A stretch of 64,000 nt of DNA from Bagarius yarrelli (taxonomy: Eukaryota; Chordata; Actinopteri; Siluriformes; Sisoridae): contig VCAZ01000105.1 in assembly GCA_005784505.1 (NCBI GenBank), forward strand, positions 536,668 to 600,667. Reading direction: 5' to 3'. The position numbers were made by a program, and so were the translations under genes. This document shows, piece by piece, positions 48,076 to 61,358 of the stretch (position 1 is the first letter of the stretch; each line of letters begins with the position of its first letter). A model generated the notes under the pieces. The model was not told the origin of the DNA. It did not search any database and was given only the letters and a program-made list of their open reading frames with translations.

Positions 48076-48479
48076 CTGCTATGCAATTACAATTGTGTTA
48101 ATCAGTGCCTTTAGTAGCGTTTCAGCAGATCACTTGATTGTGGTTAAAAACTGTCATGCTAAAATCAAGGTGACAAAATAGAAATGCTAATCACTCGGGC
48201 AAAAACAAAGTGATTGAGCTTCCTGGTACCGAGGTCGTTGTCCATTCAACTGAAAAAAAAAAAATTGTAAGCACCCACACCTTTGTATGTGAACAAACTA
48301 GAGAACAAGGTATTTTTTAATATCTTCCGCCTCAATGGCAGACAAATGTTTCAGATCTGAAAAAAATTCACTCCCACATGTTTCGCTAATTTTCTGTAAT
48401 ATCCTTCCTCTGAAAAACGGTGCAAGAAGCGAGTGCAGGCAGGTTAGCATGGGTGGAGAAATGTGTCAGATGTGTGACA

Positions 48480-48887
48480 GAAAAATATCAGCGAGAATCA
48501 TGGGGAAGGTGTAGGAGACAGTTGTGAGAAAGAACAGCTGTGTTGTACAGTTCAGAGACAGTGACACTGAGGAAGAGACAGGAGGAAGAGTTGGAGGTAG
48601 CAGAGCTGAAGATGTTGAGGTTGCGCTCATGAACGAGCACATCAGAGGGACAGATCAAGATGGACGTTTTATTGAGGACAGATTGAGATGGTTTGGACAT
48701 GTGCAGAGAAGAGAGAGTGAAAATATCAGTAGGAGTCTGCAGGCATGATGAGGAGAAAGATCAAACATATGATTGTGATAAATGAGGACCTAAAGTTGTG
48801 GGTGTGGGCTGGCTGGAGAAAGATGATTCGCTGAAGGGAACAGCCAAAAGAAAAAGAAGAAGAAGAAGAAGAAGAAGAAGAAGAAGC
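48480..48887 (+). mobile_element. non-LTR retrotransposon 3' end with GAA tail
   Basis: An open stretch at 48524-48748 includes DRLRWFGHVQRRESE, typical of the C-terminal end of LINE-type pol proteins. It ends gggaacagccaaaag followed by a (GAA)n tail (48848-48887). 5'-truncated and decayed. Confidence 0.8.
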
Positions 48888-49244
48888 ATTTGTCTGTTGT
48901 AATGTTTATTATTTTTTAAAATCAATCTAAAGTAAAAAATGAAAACGAATCTTTATTAAACATTTCCGTATTAAAATGTTATTTATTATACATTTAATTG
49001 GAAATGTTCAACATAGAGCTTTTTTTCTTTTTCTACACATATTTCATAACTAATATGTCTTAAAAACTAAAATGTCTTAGTTTAAGTATAGTTACTTCTT
49101 AGATGCATTTGTTTAATTACTTTATCACTGTTACCATTATTAGCATGTTATAATTTATTTATCTCTTCACTTAATCGATTAGTTTTATTATTCTATGATC
49201 ATTATAATAATAATAATAATATATACAATAATATTAACAACTTT

Positions 49245-49590
49245 TATAAGTTCATTTATTTATCTTCTATACCCGCTTATTTCCTAATTCAGGGTAACGG
49301 GGATTCACTAGGAGTCTATCCCAGCTGTCTCTGATAGGCAGGAGGGGACACCCTAGACAGGTCGCCAGTCCATCACAGGGCCACACACACTCACTCCTAT
49401 GGCCAATTTAGAATCACCAATCAATCAAACATACATGTTTTTGGACTGTGGAAGGAAACCGGAGAACCCAGAGTAAACCTACGCAAACATGGGTAACCCC
49501 ACACAAAACTTCACACAGAAAGACCCCTGCCCGGGAATCAAACCCAGGCCTAAAGCAACAGTGCTAAGCCACTCTGCTGCCCACATTATA
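49245..49590 (+). mobile_element. interspersed repeat, tatacccgctta family, longest copy
   Basis: tatacccgcttatttcc, ccagtccatcacagggccac, tttttggactgtgg and gggaatcaaacccaggcc mark a common teleost repeat; class not certain. Confidence 0.72.
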
Positions 49591-50099
49591 AATGAGCTAT
49601 TTAATTCTGTCTTCACTCTTGACTTTGTCCTTTTCCACTGAAGGTTATGATGAATGTGTCTATGACTTTGAGCTCTTTCCTAATTTTCCTCACAGCGTGA
49701 AGACGCATGATTTTATTATTTATTTCTTCATATCCTGTTGGGAAAGAACACGGTTAGAGTTCTGAAAACGATCAACTAATCACACCGATGTAAAGTAGGA
49801 TTTATTTCAGCCTCTTCAATTACCTCCCCGTCGAGATGTCAGGGCTTCAGAATGGAAGCTCACCGGGTTACGAAGTGCTGCAGCTCCTCATGTTCTTTCT
49901 CCAATAGATTTGTGTCTCTAAACTAAAAAAACTCTAGCTGTTTTGTAAATTTGTAGGAAGTGGTGTGTGGAGAATAAAGAATGACATCACTTTCAGAATC
50001 TCAGATTACACAGATCAAGGTGTGCATCAGATCTTTCACACATTCATAGAAAGTAAAATTATATCAAAACATTTGAGAACTTTAATAAGTCTGAAACAG

Positions 50100-50100
<1 letters not shown>

Positions 50101-50167
<67 letters not shown>
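50101..50167. repeat. (CTAT)n microsatellite
   Basis: About 16 units, then CATC and CTGT variants to 50225. Confidence 0.96.
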
Positions 50168-50446
50168 CATTGTCCATCCATCCGTCTGTCTGTCTTTCTT
50201 TCTGTCTGTCTCTCTGTCTATGTATGTATCTGGCTGTTTTGTTTAGTTGGTTGTCTCTTCTCTTTGTTTCAGTTACCACTTTTCTATCTGTGATGGTGCT
50301 GGAGTTGAAGCTGATTCTGAGACTTATTTTAAATGTTTTTTTTTACCACTTGGTTGATAAATCGGTTAAAATCTCTGTTTCTTGTGTTACTTTCTAGTTT
50401 AACTTTCATTTTCCTGGTGGACATTTTTGGTAATAGTTTTTGGTCT

Positions 50447-50650
50447 CTTCTTCTTCTCCATTTGGCTTTTCCCTTTTAGGGGTCTCCACAGAGAATCATC
50501 TGTCTCCCCCTAACCCTATTCTCTCCATCCTCTCACTCACACACACTAACTTCATGTCCTTGTTTATCGCATCCATATACCTCCTCTTTTGTCTTCCTTT
50601 TTACCTTCTGCCTGGTTGCTTCATTTCTAACATCTCATTTGTCATTTCTT
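50447..50650 (-). mobile_element. non-LTR retrotransposon 3' end
   Basis: Same 3' end as 48480-48887 in reverse, with a CTT run (GAA tail) at 50447-50458. Its inner end meets the 40-bp minisatellite. Confidence 0.75.
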
Positions 50651-50653
50651 AAA

Positions 50654-50828
50654 AATTAAGCGCTTGTGATTTTTTTAGTATTGTTTATGTAGGAATTAAG
50701 CGCTTATGATTATTTTAGTATTGTTTATGTAGGAATTAAGCGCTTATGATTATTTTAGTATTGTTTATGTAGGAATTAAGCGCTTATGATTATTTTAGTA
50801 TTGTTTATGTAGGAATTAAGCGCTTATA
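50654..50828. repeat. 40-bp minisatellite
   Basis: Five starts of attaagcgctt spaced exactly 40 bp, near-identical units; each holds the 8-bp palindrome aagcgctt. Confidence 0.96.
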
Positions 50829-52607
50829 ATTCTTCTGCGAGTACTTTGGTTTTTCCATTACTGTTGTTCAATGCCACTTAGTTCTAAAGATAAACCCTTA
50901 GAGGTGTTAAAGTCTTTCCAGGAGCTAATAACAAGCACAAGCACAAACATACACACACACACACACACACTTGTGCTGATAATTAATTATGTTATTCTAT
51001 ACAACAGCTTGGAGACTAAACAGCTTCACTCAGTGGCTTGTAAACTATTAGCTATCCAACCTACTGTCCAATCAAAGGGCATAACAAAAAGAAAGAAAGC
51101 CAAACAATTGTTTATTATTATTAAAGTATCTAAAAAATATGTTTAATGGTCAGAAAAGCCTCTCAGCGTTCACACAGGTCCATGACGTCGGGTTTGGTTC
51201 ATTGGCAGTGGGTTTAGTTTGGATAGAAATCCATCACGAGAGGAAAAAACACAACTTTTGAATAAATGTGTTTACATTAGACGGGGTAGAAGAGTCAGAC
51301 GGCAGCACAATTCACTCTCGATCCAAATTAAAATAAAAACTATTACTGTCACATGAGTAAAAACAGCCTCATAAGAAGAAATACCACTTACCCCACACAA
51401 GTAAAGTATTTTCAAATAAGGTTTTAAAATATACATAACAGTATAGAAAAATAATATATTGGCTAAAATATATTTTAAAACATATTTAAATACGTAAGGG
51501 TGGTTCAGGCTGTAGGACTGCCGAAGGACTGAATATAAGTTCTCAGCATGTTGGTATATAACTGTACATTTACATCTATTACCTGTTCTAGCTACTTGTA
51601 CCAACGACGGCAATAAGCGCAGTTGGGAGAGCGTCGCTATTGAGGGATTAAAATGTATTGCAACATGTAGTAAGACTCGTTAGCGCGTAATTCATCATTA
51701 AAATGGTCGTAATGACGATATTTTGGTTACAACTGAATTTGTTGCAAATTAAATGAAGAATAGTAAAATATAGACAGTTAAACCAGCATGGATGTAAATG
51801 TTACCTGAGAAAGAGCGAAAGGGGGAAATAGAAAGAGAGAAAAAAACGCAAAACGAGAGCATAGAAAAAGCAAAAGCCCCAAAAATGAAAAAAAAAGACA
51901 GAGCACTAGTTACAATCTTTTTTTTATCCTTTCATTGACCATGTGACTAGGGACTGAATGTGAGACATTCATACTGACCAATCAACAATTTACAGCTTCA
52001 CCCACTGTATAAAATGAGTGACCCTCAGCAGACCCTCAATATCAACACGTTATTACTCATGGTATGTTTAGGACAGAAAAGCAGAAGTCTGATCATTTTC
52101 AGCCTTACACATACATTTTGGTCATTTTTGCCTTTATTAATAGGGCAGATTGAGAGATTAAATGGGGAAAAGAGAAGGGAGTTGAATTAGAAAGGAAAAT
52201 TTTAAGATGTTTATTAAAGGAAAAGTAGAATGTTTATTAAAGGAAAAGTAGAACTACAGGTTGGTCTTGTGTCGGCTCTGTCCCTCGGTCAGTCTCCCTG
52301 TGAGACTCCTTGTGAGTGCATATTGTTTATAAAGCTAGAACACACATACTAGAACAATAATAGTCTAAACAAAGGTATTCAGACCTAGTGTGGGAGGCCA
52401 ATAGCTACAGTAGACATCGAAACAACCCTGGACCCAAATCCAGACTAGTTACAAATGCACAGAAAACATCTTACACAAAGACAACAGGTTTAAAGAACAT
52501 TTATGGAATTAATAATAATTCCACATTCCCAAATACCTTGAACATAACTTGTTGAAAAAAAAAATCAGTGTTATGGTATGTTTCTTGAAAAAAGTGATTT
52601 GTTACGA

Positions 52608-52798
52608 GGGGAAGTGGTGGTGCAGTGGTTAAGGTGTTGGACTGCTAATTGGAAGATTGAGGTTTAATCCCCAGCACCACCAAGTTGCCACTGCTGGGCC
52701 CCTGAGCAAGGCCCTTAACCCCTTTGCTCAGTTGTATAAACTAGATGAATTTAAGTCGCTCTGGATAAGGGCATCTAACAAATACCGTAAATGTAGTT
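52608..52798 (+). mobile_element. SINE family A, near full length
   Basis: gtggtgcagtggttaaggtg, ggtttaatccccag, ggcccctgagcaaggccc, and aagtcgctctggataaggg tail. Confidence 0.85.
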
Positions 52799-53894
52799 CA
52801 TTCTCATAATAAAAAAAAAGCTTAATTATCAGATAAATTAACTGTTGTGATCATTTTTAAAATTAAAATATGTCAAATAACTTGGATGCTCCAATATTAA
52901 AGAGGTTAAATGAATAAAATGGACACAAAATTATTATAATAATTATAATCAACAAGAGAAAAATAGAATTTATACTTTCAGATCATGAAAGCGACCTTTG
53001 AACTTGTTGGACTTGCCATCGGTTTGCTTCGTAGTTTGAACTATAGTTAGTTTAATTTTATTTATACTAATTGTTATCATACTATGTAGTACACACTTTT
53101 TTCAACAGTTTAGAAGTACGTGATTTTGGTTGGTGCCGTTGTTCTTGGTTTGTTTGTTGGACTTTTTTACTTTCTTTCATGTTTTATTAGTTTTTCAACG
53201 TTATTAATAAAAGGCAAAAGGCAACGTTATTAACAATAGGCAAAATTACTTCTAAAAAAACACGGAACTTTTATTAACATAGTGAATATTTTACGTGATA
53301 AAAGAAATTTGACTCCTGCGCTGATCTGTGATGTGACTATGTGTAAAAACGATGGAGAACTTTAACACAAAGTAGATTATTCTTGCTTATTACATAATCA
53401 TAAACACATCTAATACTTTAGCTCTTTTTTTCTTTCTCTTTCAAATTCTGTTTTTCTGTTAAGCTGCTTCGAGACGATGTCTATTTTTTAAAGCGCTACA
53501 CGAAAAAAATCCAATGAAATTTATTCGTGTATTATTGATGAGTTATTTATAAACCTCAGCAGAAATATCAACATTAGCATTCTTTTAACATCTGTGTGCT
53601 TATCAGGAAACGACCCTTAATAAAGGAAAGATCATTATTTTCACGGTAGTTGGTATCATGCTGACATATACAGCAATCCTCACAGAAAAGCTTTGCCCAC
53701 GACAGAGCCGTTCATTACAGCATCCGCTAATGATTTCTGAAAAGCTGTCTCTCAGCAGGTGTGTGTGTGTGTGTGTGAGTGTGGGTGTGGAGAAGAAAGA
53801 TTTAGAGAAAAGGATCGATTAAGGATGAATTATAAAGGAGAGAAAATTGAACACATCATTTATCATTCACAGAAAATAGTTTTTGTGTCAGGGA

Positions 53895-54015
53895 GAATCT
53901 TACAGGGTGTCACGGAAAAACTAGGGCTTCAGACTTTAAACTGGTGCTCCTCAAGGATCTATTTTAGGCCCACTGCTTTTTTAAATATTATATCATCTCT
54001 GTCATCTCTATAGAC
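53895..54015 (+). mobile_element. LINE reverse transcriptase fragment
   Basis: Frame from 53940 reads TGAPQGSILGPLLF, the conserved RT block of non-LTR elements. It decays within about 40 codons. Confidence 0.75.
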
Positions 54016-54315
54016 TGCTATCTCTCTCAAATTCTGCCACTCATCAGCAGGGTTGTTGCTTGTTCGTTTGTTTTGCCTTTTGATTCTATCCCTGTCCCCA
54101 GGGGGCCCTGTTAGCACAGCACGGTTTTCAAACTAGCACAGCGCTTACTTGTGCATTTGCTAATTTAAACATAAACAGGACTTATTTGTTAGTTAGCCAA
54201 AAACAGAAAAAAAGCAGGAAGAGGTGGAAAAGAGGTGGAAACATGACAGTATATATATATTATATTCTATACATTATATTCTATATTAACATATAGAATA
54301 TAGACAGTGTATACA

Positions 54316-54319
<4 letters not shown>

Positions 54320-54383
<64 letters not shown>
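54320..54383. repeat. (TA)n microsatellite
   Basis: About 32 TA units, preceded by an AT-rich imperfect palindrome (tctatattaacatatagaat region). Confidence 0.96.
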
Positions 54384-54385
<2 letters not shown>

Positions 54386-54427
54386 CAAAATAATCTTATC
54401 TATTAATTTTTCTTAGGGAAACCACTT

Positions 54428-54568
54428 CATTTACATTTCTGGCATTTGGGAGATACCCTTATCCAGAACGACTTACATTTATTTCTTTTATACAACCAAG
54501 CAATTGGGAGTTAAGGGCCTTGCCTTAGCAGTCCACCACTTTAACCACTCGGTTCGCTGTTGCCTGTC
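54428..54568 (-). mobile_element. SINE family A, internal deletion
   Basis: catttacatttctggcattt and ttatccagaacgacttacat are clear; the body is shortened after ggccttgcc. Confidence 0.75.
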
Positions 54569-55019
54569 CCCACACCTTGTCCTGTTTATGATCACCATGT
54601 TATCACATGGTGTTCTAATTTTATTTTAGTTTGTCTGCTGACACTGTGGTGTCTCAGCCTTGTTTTCTAGTTTTCATGTTTTTAGCTTTAATCCAGTTCA
54701 ACGTTGCTTGTTTGTGATTTGACCTTAAATACATGCCTGGATTTGCTGCACAAATACCAAAAAAATTTTGCTTTTTACAATGAAACTGAACTCTGATATC
54801 TTTAAAAAGCTGTACAAAAGTATAATGCTCATATCTGTGCATCTCTTATATTTACTCAATAAAATAACCAGTCATGGAAAGATCGAACAATTGATGAACA
54901 AAACCCAACAGCATGTCTGTCACACAGACCGTCCCAGGTTTATGTATGTTAGGTTGATTGTTGATTCCAAATTGCCCATAGTAGTGAGTGTGTGTGTGTG
55001 TGTTTGTCTGTATGTGGTC

Positions 55020-55157
55020 TTGTAATGGACCTCTGACCTGTCTAGGGTGACCCCTGCCTCTTGCCCAATGACAGCTAGGATGGATTCCAGTAGATCCCCT
55101 TGACCCTGTTTAGGAATAATGGTTAGGTATACATAATGGATGAATGGATGGATGTCT
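55020..55157 (-). mobile_element. interspersed repeat, tatacccgctta family, diverged
   Basis: Contains gacctgtctagggtgac, gattccagtagatcccc and the gaatggatgga end. Confidence 0.6.
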
Positions 55158-55316
55158 CTCACACACTCACTTTTACCCTCTCTCTCGCTCTCTCTCTCTC
55201 TCTGTCAGCCCTCTAGCCCTCCTTTTAGTGAAGCTCTAGTTTCTGAGTCTCTGGTGTGAATGAGACCTGATCTGCTTCTACTCATCAGTGGTAATGAGGC
55301 TGCAGAGCTAAAAACA

Positions 55317-55358
<42 letters not shown>
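55317..55358. repeat. (CA)n microsatellite
   Basis: About 21 CA units. Confidence 0.96.
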
Positions 55359-55362
<4 letters not shown>

Positions 55363-55689
55363 TGGAAACACGAAACCCATATACATTTATAGGTCATTGT
55401 GTTCTACTTAAGTTTTTGTGTTACACATCGCAGTTATGAGATAACCACATCGTCAGCACAGGGGTGCCAAAACTTTCCAGTAAGATTCATAGAAAATTAA
55501 AAGTGTTTAATTGTGTTAATTCTTTTTTAATTTTCTTGGTTCTGTTTATAGTGGACTGCACATTGGTCCGCCATCATGTTTATAAATGACGACATTGTAC
55601 AACAGTCCACCAGAAGAAAGGTAAAATGTCATGTCATGTTCTGCCTCTGCCGCCGTTTGATTATTGATTAGTGATTCCTGATCGCCAGG

Positions 55690-56190
55690 GTTGGGCAACC
55701 CATGTTACTTGAGTTCCAATGCCAAATCTGAAGAGGATGCCAATTCACTTCATCATTTTCTATTCCAGCCTTGTCTGAGATGGTATCTCCCAAATTCTGA
55801 TTGTCTAAACACACCTGATCCAAGTAAAAAGGTAGAAAACAAGAAGGACAAAGGAACTCTGGTGCGATGTAGTACAATTCATTTGAGTAAGTATGAATGC
55901 TGCCATCCAAACCCTGGTGGGCACCAAGCAAGTGGCTTGAATCCTCTAAAAATATGGGTCTCGCTCCACGTCCAAAATTCCAAGATGGGGCAGTTGTAAT
56001 AGGGATGATGACGCAATCACTATGCTGCCACCTACAGATTCCATTCAATATTGAGTTGATTTTTAAAACTTTTTTTTTTGAGTCGGGCCAAATTTTAGCT
56101 TTGTTGTGCAGAGCACAGCGGTAACAAGCAGTGCTAATCCTCTCCAGAACTGCAGTCTGATTGTCGATCGATTTATTATAAATTTTGGTC
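55690..56190. mobile_element. possible nonautonomous DNA transposon remnant
   Basis: gaactctggtgcgatgtagt and ccaaaccctggtgggcacc resemble a teleost DNA transposon family from memory. A 174-codon minus-strand frame matches no domain I know. Confidence 0.35.
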
Positions 56191-56518
56191 ACGTCTCGTC
56201 AAGACGTCGCACAGTTGAAGTAAAGTTACAAACCGAGTGTTGTTTTATGCCTAGCCGTAAATGGAAAATATCCCACGGTGACGTGACATATACGGACAGA
56301 AGCGGTGATCTTAAACTAAGTTAAAACTTGAGACTGTATGTAGATTTATAGACTGTGTATAGATTAAATTTAATTTATAATAAAAACTGAACCAACCAAA
56401 AATTTTATACGAATGAAAGTGAAAGAGAGATCTGTAAGTTCTATAGCTATTAGTCTATCCGGGATTTGTGTACGTCTTCCAAGCCACTTGCATGTCCATA
56501 CTCGCTGTTTTTTTGCTG

Positions 56519-56522
56519 TCTG

Positions 56523-56597
<75 letters not shown>

Positions 56598-56633
56598 GTC
56601 TATCTGTCTATCTACCTATCTGTCTGTCTGTCT
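56519..56633. repeat. (CTAT)n microsatellite
   Basis: About 20 pure units, then CTGT/CTAT mixture. Confidence 0.97.
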
Positions 56634-57276
56634 ATCTTCTCTTTTATGAGGGTGCTTTTACTAACTGTTGTTTTTCTTTTGCTTTGTCTCTTTTATTTTT
56701 GTTTACTTTTGTTTCATAAATTAAGTTTTAAAGTTTGTTAAGTTTGTTTGGTAAGTTAAGTCTAAAGTTAAGTTTGTTTTCTGTTACTAGATCACAACTG
56801 CTCACTCGTTTTCTCTCACTAGTTTGTGTTCAGGAATATTATTAACTGCATTTAGAACGCAATCAGAGATTTAGAGCTTCTGTGGCTTTAAGGTTCTGGT
56901 GCAAGTGAACAATCGAATCTTCATCCTCAACAGTTCAGCTCTTACTCACATTATATCCTCAACTAAAGACAATATCAGGCCATTAAAACACTCTGACATA
57001 CGGGTTCTGGATTAAATTAGTATAAAATGGCCTTTCTGTGAGAGAAACAAATAGAAAATAATCTTCAATAATTAACTGTCAGATTTTTACAGGAGCTCAA
57101 CAGCTATTATAGGCCATCAGTGAACTCCTGCATTCTCCTGAAATCATATCTGCCTGATTTATGCTCCACTTCAGTGAAGACACTAGTGAGATGTGATCAA
57201 GCTCTGCTATCAACACTATTTTAAACCGAATGTATTTTATGTTAGATTCACAGCTCTTTTCTTTTTGTTTTCTTTT

Positions 57277-57472
57277 GGGGGAAGTGGTGGAAATGGTTTA
57301 AGGTGTTGGATTACAATCCAAAGGTTGTGGGTTCGATTCCCAGCTCCGGTAAGCCACCACTGCTGGACCCTGAGCAAGGCCCTTAACCCCCAATTGCTTA
57401 GTTGTATAACAAGGAATATTGTAAGTCGCTCTGGATAAGGGCGTCTGCCAAATGCTGTAAATGTAAATGGTT
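57277..57472 (+). mobile_element. SINE family A, best-preserved copy
   Basis: gggttcgattcccagctcc is an intact RNA polymerase III B box; tail ctctggataagggcgtctgc then aaatgtaaatgg. An A-run lies just downstream at 57485. Confidence 0.9.
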
Positions 57473-57539
57473 TAGTGCCATGTAAAAAAAAAAAAAAAAA
57501 ATAATAATAAGACTATGAGATTTAAAGTGAAAATTTGAG

Positions 57540-58730
57540 GAGGAAGTCAAAGCAATACGAAGATTAAAGTCATATTATTTTGAGAATTCTTACTTTCTTC
57601 TAATTTTTTTACATTATTCTTAGAGAATTCCAACTTTCTTCACATGATTTCAATTTTACTCTCGTAATTTCGGTTTATTTTTCAAGTATTACGACTGTTC
57701 TTGTCTTTTTTGACTTTCGTATCTTAATTTAAATTTTATTCCCAAATTATTATTATTTTATTCTCATAATTTTACTTTTACTCTTAAAGGATTATTCTTG
57801 TCATTTCAACTGTATTATCGTAATTTCGACTTTATTCTCTTAGTTTTACATTTATTCCCAAAGTATTACGACTTTATTCTCTTAATTTTACTTTTATTTT
57901 CAAAGTATTACGGTTTTATTCTTGTAATTTCGACTTGTATTTTTGACTTTCATATCGTAATTTCAATTTTATTATCAAATTATTATTATTATTTTATTTT
58001 TGTAATTTCACTTTTACTCTTAAAGTATTACAACTTTATTTTTGTAATTTCAACTTTATTATCGTAATTTTAACTTTATTCTCAAAGTATTACAACTTTG
58101 TTTGTACATAATTGTACTTTAACTCTTAAAGTATCAGGACTTTATTCTTGTAATTTCGATATTATTCTAATTATTTTGAATTTCTGCTTGAAATAGAACT
58201 TTATTTTCATAATTTCAACATTACTCTTCTTATCATTTAGGTTTTATACTTAAACTTTTATGACTTTTTTCTCATAACTTTACTTTTATTTTTAAAGTAT
58301 GGCATTCTTGTAATTTCGACTTTATTATCATAATTTTACTTTTATTCTCAAAGTATTATGACATTATTCTCGTAATTTTTAATTTATTCTCGTAATTACA
58401 ACTTTATTCTCTTAATTTTACTTTTATTCTTAAAGTATTACGACTTTATTCTTGTAATTTCGATTTTATACTTATAATTTCGATTTTACTCTTGAGCTGC
58501 TACGACTATTCTTGTAATTTGGACTTCATTTCGAAAGTATTATGACTTTTTTTCTCATAATTTTACTTTCATTTTAAAAGTATGAAATTATTCAAATTTA
58601 TTCTTGTAATTTCAGCTTCTATTCTCATAATTTTTACTATATTTTCATAATGTAATCTTATTGTTAAAATATTATGATTTTTTTTCTGGTAATTTTTGAT
58701 TTTATTCGTACCGCACAGCCCCTTTATGAA
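57540..58730. repeat. T-rich satellite, about 1.2 kb
   Basis: Words ttattctcgtaatttta, ctcaaagtattacgact and cttgtaatttcgac recur with variable spacing. Confidence 0.9.
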
Positions 58731-59519
58731 TGTTCTCCAGACTCCGAGAACTTCACGTCCTGATCCGAGTATAAATCTCCTCGAACTGAACATCATATTT
58801 CTCTTTCTGTACATGAAGACGTTTTCCCATGTAGAGGCGCCCCAGCCTGAAGAGACCAGACGGAGCTGGGTCTAAAAACAGAACATGCATTTTAACCCTG
58901 CTGTCCCTACACACACACTCACACTATGCTCCATGTCATGGTAGTATGACTCATTAATCACGGGAACTGACTCATTCATTGTTATTTGTTCTGTATTAGC
59001 ATCAATCGCTAGTGAACGCTGGACACTAGTCTGAGGTAAAAATTACATATTTGGTGTGTGTGTGTTTGTGTGTGTGGACGATGGGGGCATCAGAGCACAA
59101 CATAATAATTACAGCTGCTGTTTGTCACTTGTGTTGTTTTTTTGGGGGGGTGTAAATGCTACCATTAGACGTGAGAATAAATGCCTGTCTGATTTTCTGG
59201 GATTTCTAGTTGGAATTTTTCGATTACGCAATCTGTTAGTGTTTTAACGAGCTGTGTGTCGATTTGATGGCTTGATGTGAGAAAACCTTCTCGATTTTGT
59301 GGTGGCAATTTGATGAACTGCTTCACAGGAGAAAGCAGGGTGCCCGGGGTGGCGTGATGTATCGTGGTACATTACATATGCTGTCATGAAACACAACAAC
59401 AACACATTGTAGTGTCTCTATTTTATATCTAAAATAATGAAAAGTGTCTGTTGTTGGAATCATTAGACAGCTGATGCCCTGGTCCACAAAGAGCTTACAG
59501 GAACCCTGGATCAAGATCA

Positions 59520-60545
59520 GGGGTTATCAGGTAGTCTGTATCAGTGGGTATTTTTAGGGAGATATCCATCAAGGGGTATCTATCAAAGGATATATTAGGA
59601 TGATGTATGATAGGGCATGCTTTAGGAGATATCTATTATGGGATATCTGTCAGGAGATATCTATAATGAGGTACCTATAAGGAGGTATCTATTATAGGGT
59701 ATCTCTCAGAAGGTATTTATCATGAGGTATCTCTCAGAAGGTATCCATAATGGGGTATCTCTCAGAAGGTATCTATAATTGGGTATCTTTTAGGAGGTAT
59801 CTATCATGGTGTATCGGTCAGGAGATATCTATCATGAGGTATCTCTCAGAAGGTATCCATCATGGGGTATCTTTGAGAAGGTATCTATCATTGGGTATGT
59901 TTCAGGGGTATCTATGATGGGGTATCTCTCAAAAGGTATGTCAATGTAAATTCCTTTATTTTGTCACATATACTTTTTTACAGTAGTTTTTAGTTGGTTT
60001 TAGTTTAAGCAGGAGGATATCTGTGTGTGAAATTACTGTCCATAATTATTAGGCAATTAGAAAACAGGAAACAACCAGTGACCAATTTCTTTTTTTGACA
60101 CAAAACATATCCCACCTTTCTATCAAAAGGCTGCTGTTCTGTCAGGTTTTGATCTGTTCAGTCAGCAGCAGCCTCCAGGTCAGCTCCCTGTAAATCTCAC
60201 ATTTCATGATCACTGGGGGAAGGGTTAAGACCCTTCCAGCCACGCTTTTCCTGGTGGCAGGGCTTGCTCAAGGAAGGATCCCAACAGTGGTTGGCTTGCC
60301 AGTGGTGAGGCTTGAACCCAGGTCTTCCTGGTCTCACTGCTCCAGTCCTTCTTTGACCATTCAGCAATAATTATGCTCAGTGCCTTAACCATTTGAGTCG
60401 TCACTGCCTCTAGCATGGGGTATCTTTCAGGGGGTATCTATGATTGGGTATCTCTCAGGAGATATCTGTTTCGGGTATCTCTTAGGAGTTATCCATCATG
60501 GAGTATCTGTCAGTAGATCCATCAAGGGGTATCTTTGTGAAGGTA
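59520..60545. repeat. GGGGTATCT-based minisatellite, split by an insertion
   Basis: Unit about ggggtatctctcagaaggta plus tctatcat (28 bp). Left block 59520-59937, right block 60413-60545. Confidence 0.92.
59938..60412 (-). mobile_element. SINE family B carrying a second insertion
   Basis: The tail end (taaattcctttattttgtca) is at 59945 and the body and head at 60225-60412. About 230 bp of unrelated sequence (from about 59990, including tccataattattaggcaatt) sits between them. Confidence 0.75.
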
Positions 60546-61009
60546 TCTTTATGAAATAATTCACTTTGGTGTCCCTATCAGGAGATATTACCAGGAGCCC
60601 CCCCCCCCATAGTGTCCCTGGTTAAATTCAAAGCTTTTTCTATAATCTTTTGTTTTTCTTTCTTTACATCTGTGTTTTTTAACTGTCAGTAAACAATGAT
60701 ATTTATTTACGTTCTTAGTTTTTTCTTTAATGTAAAATGGCTATTTTCTTTCCTCTTTTTTTCAGCTTTGACACTGAAATGTTTTGGCCTGTTTACACTT
60801 TTCATGCCTTAAAAATGACTAAACAAAGTGCACATGTGCCGGATTCCCTCATTAGCTGTGTTTCACCCTAATTAGAGGTGCGTGCAGAAACGGTGGGATT
60901 TAATAAATTACAGCATGGCGGTGGGGGGCACAAACATTCAAGCACCATGTGAAGTGGAAAAAAAGTTGAGGATAAACTCTATGAAGTTTTGGCACTCTGA
61001 GCCAAATGA

Positions 61010-61113
61010 ACTCTCTCTCTTTCTCTTTCTCACTGTCTGTGTCTATCTACCTCTCTCTGTGTCTCTCTGTCTCTCTCTTTCTCTTTGTCTCTCTCTGTCT
61101 TTTTGTCTGTCGT

Positions 61114-61174
<61 letters not shown>

Positions 61175-61358
61175 TTCTCTATGTTTCTCTGTCTGTCTTT
61201 CTTTCTCTCCCTCTTTCTCTCTCTCTCTCTTTCTCTCTCTCTCTTTCTTTTCTCTCTCTCTCTTCTCTCTCTTCTTTCTCTCTCTCTCTTTCTCTCTCTC
61301 TCTCTTTTCTTTCTCTCTGTCTGTGTCTATCTCTCTCTTCCTCTCTCTCTGTTTACTG
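61010..61358. repeat. (CT)n pyrimidine tract
   Basis: CT with CTGT and CTTT variants; open Ser/Leu frames are artefacts. Confidence 0.95.

Noticed and set aside
55668..56192. 174-codon minus-strand frame in complex sequence
   Set aside because: No recognisable domain; the DNA resembles a nonautonomous transposon family, so it is listed as a possible mobile element instead.
57329..57348. tRNA gene suggested by an intact B box
   Set aside because: It is the head of a SINE with the usual body and tail; no tRNA cloverleaf with acceptor stem was seen.
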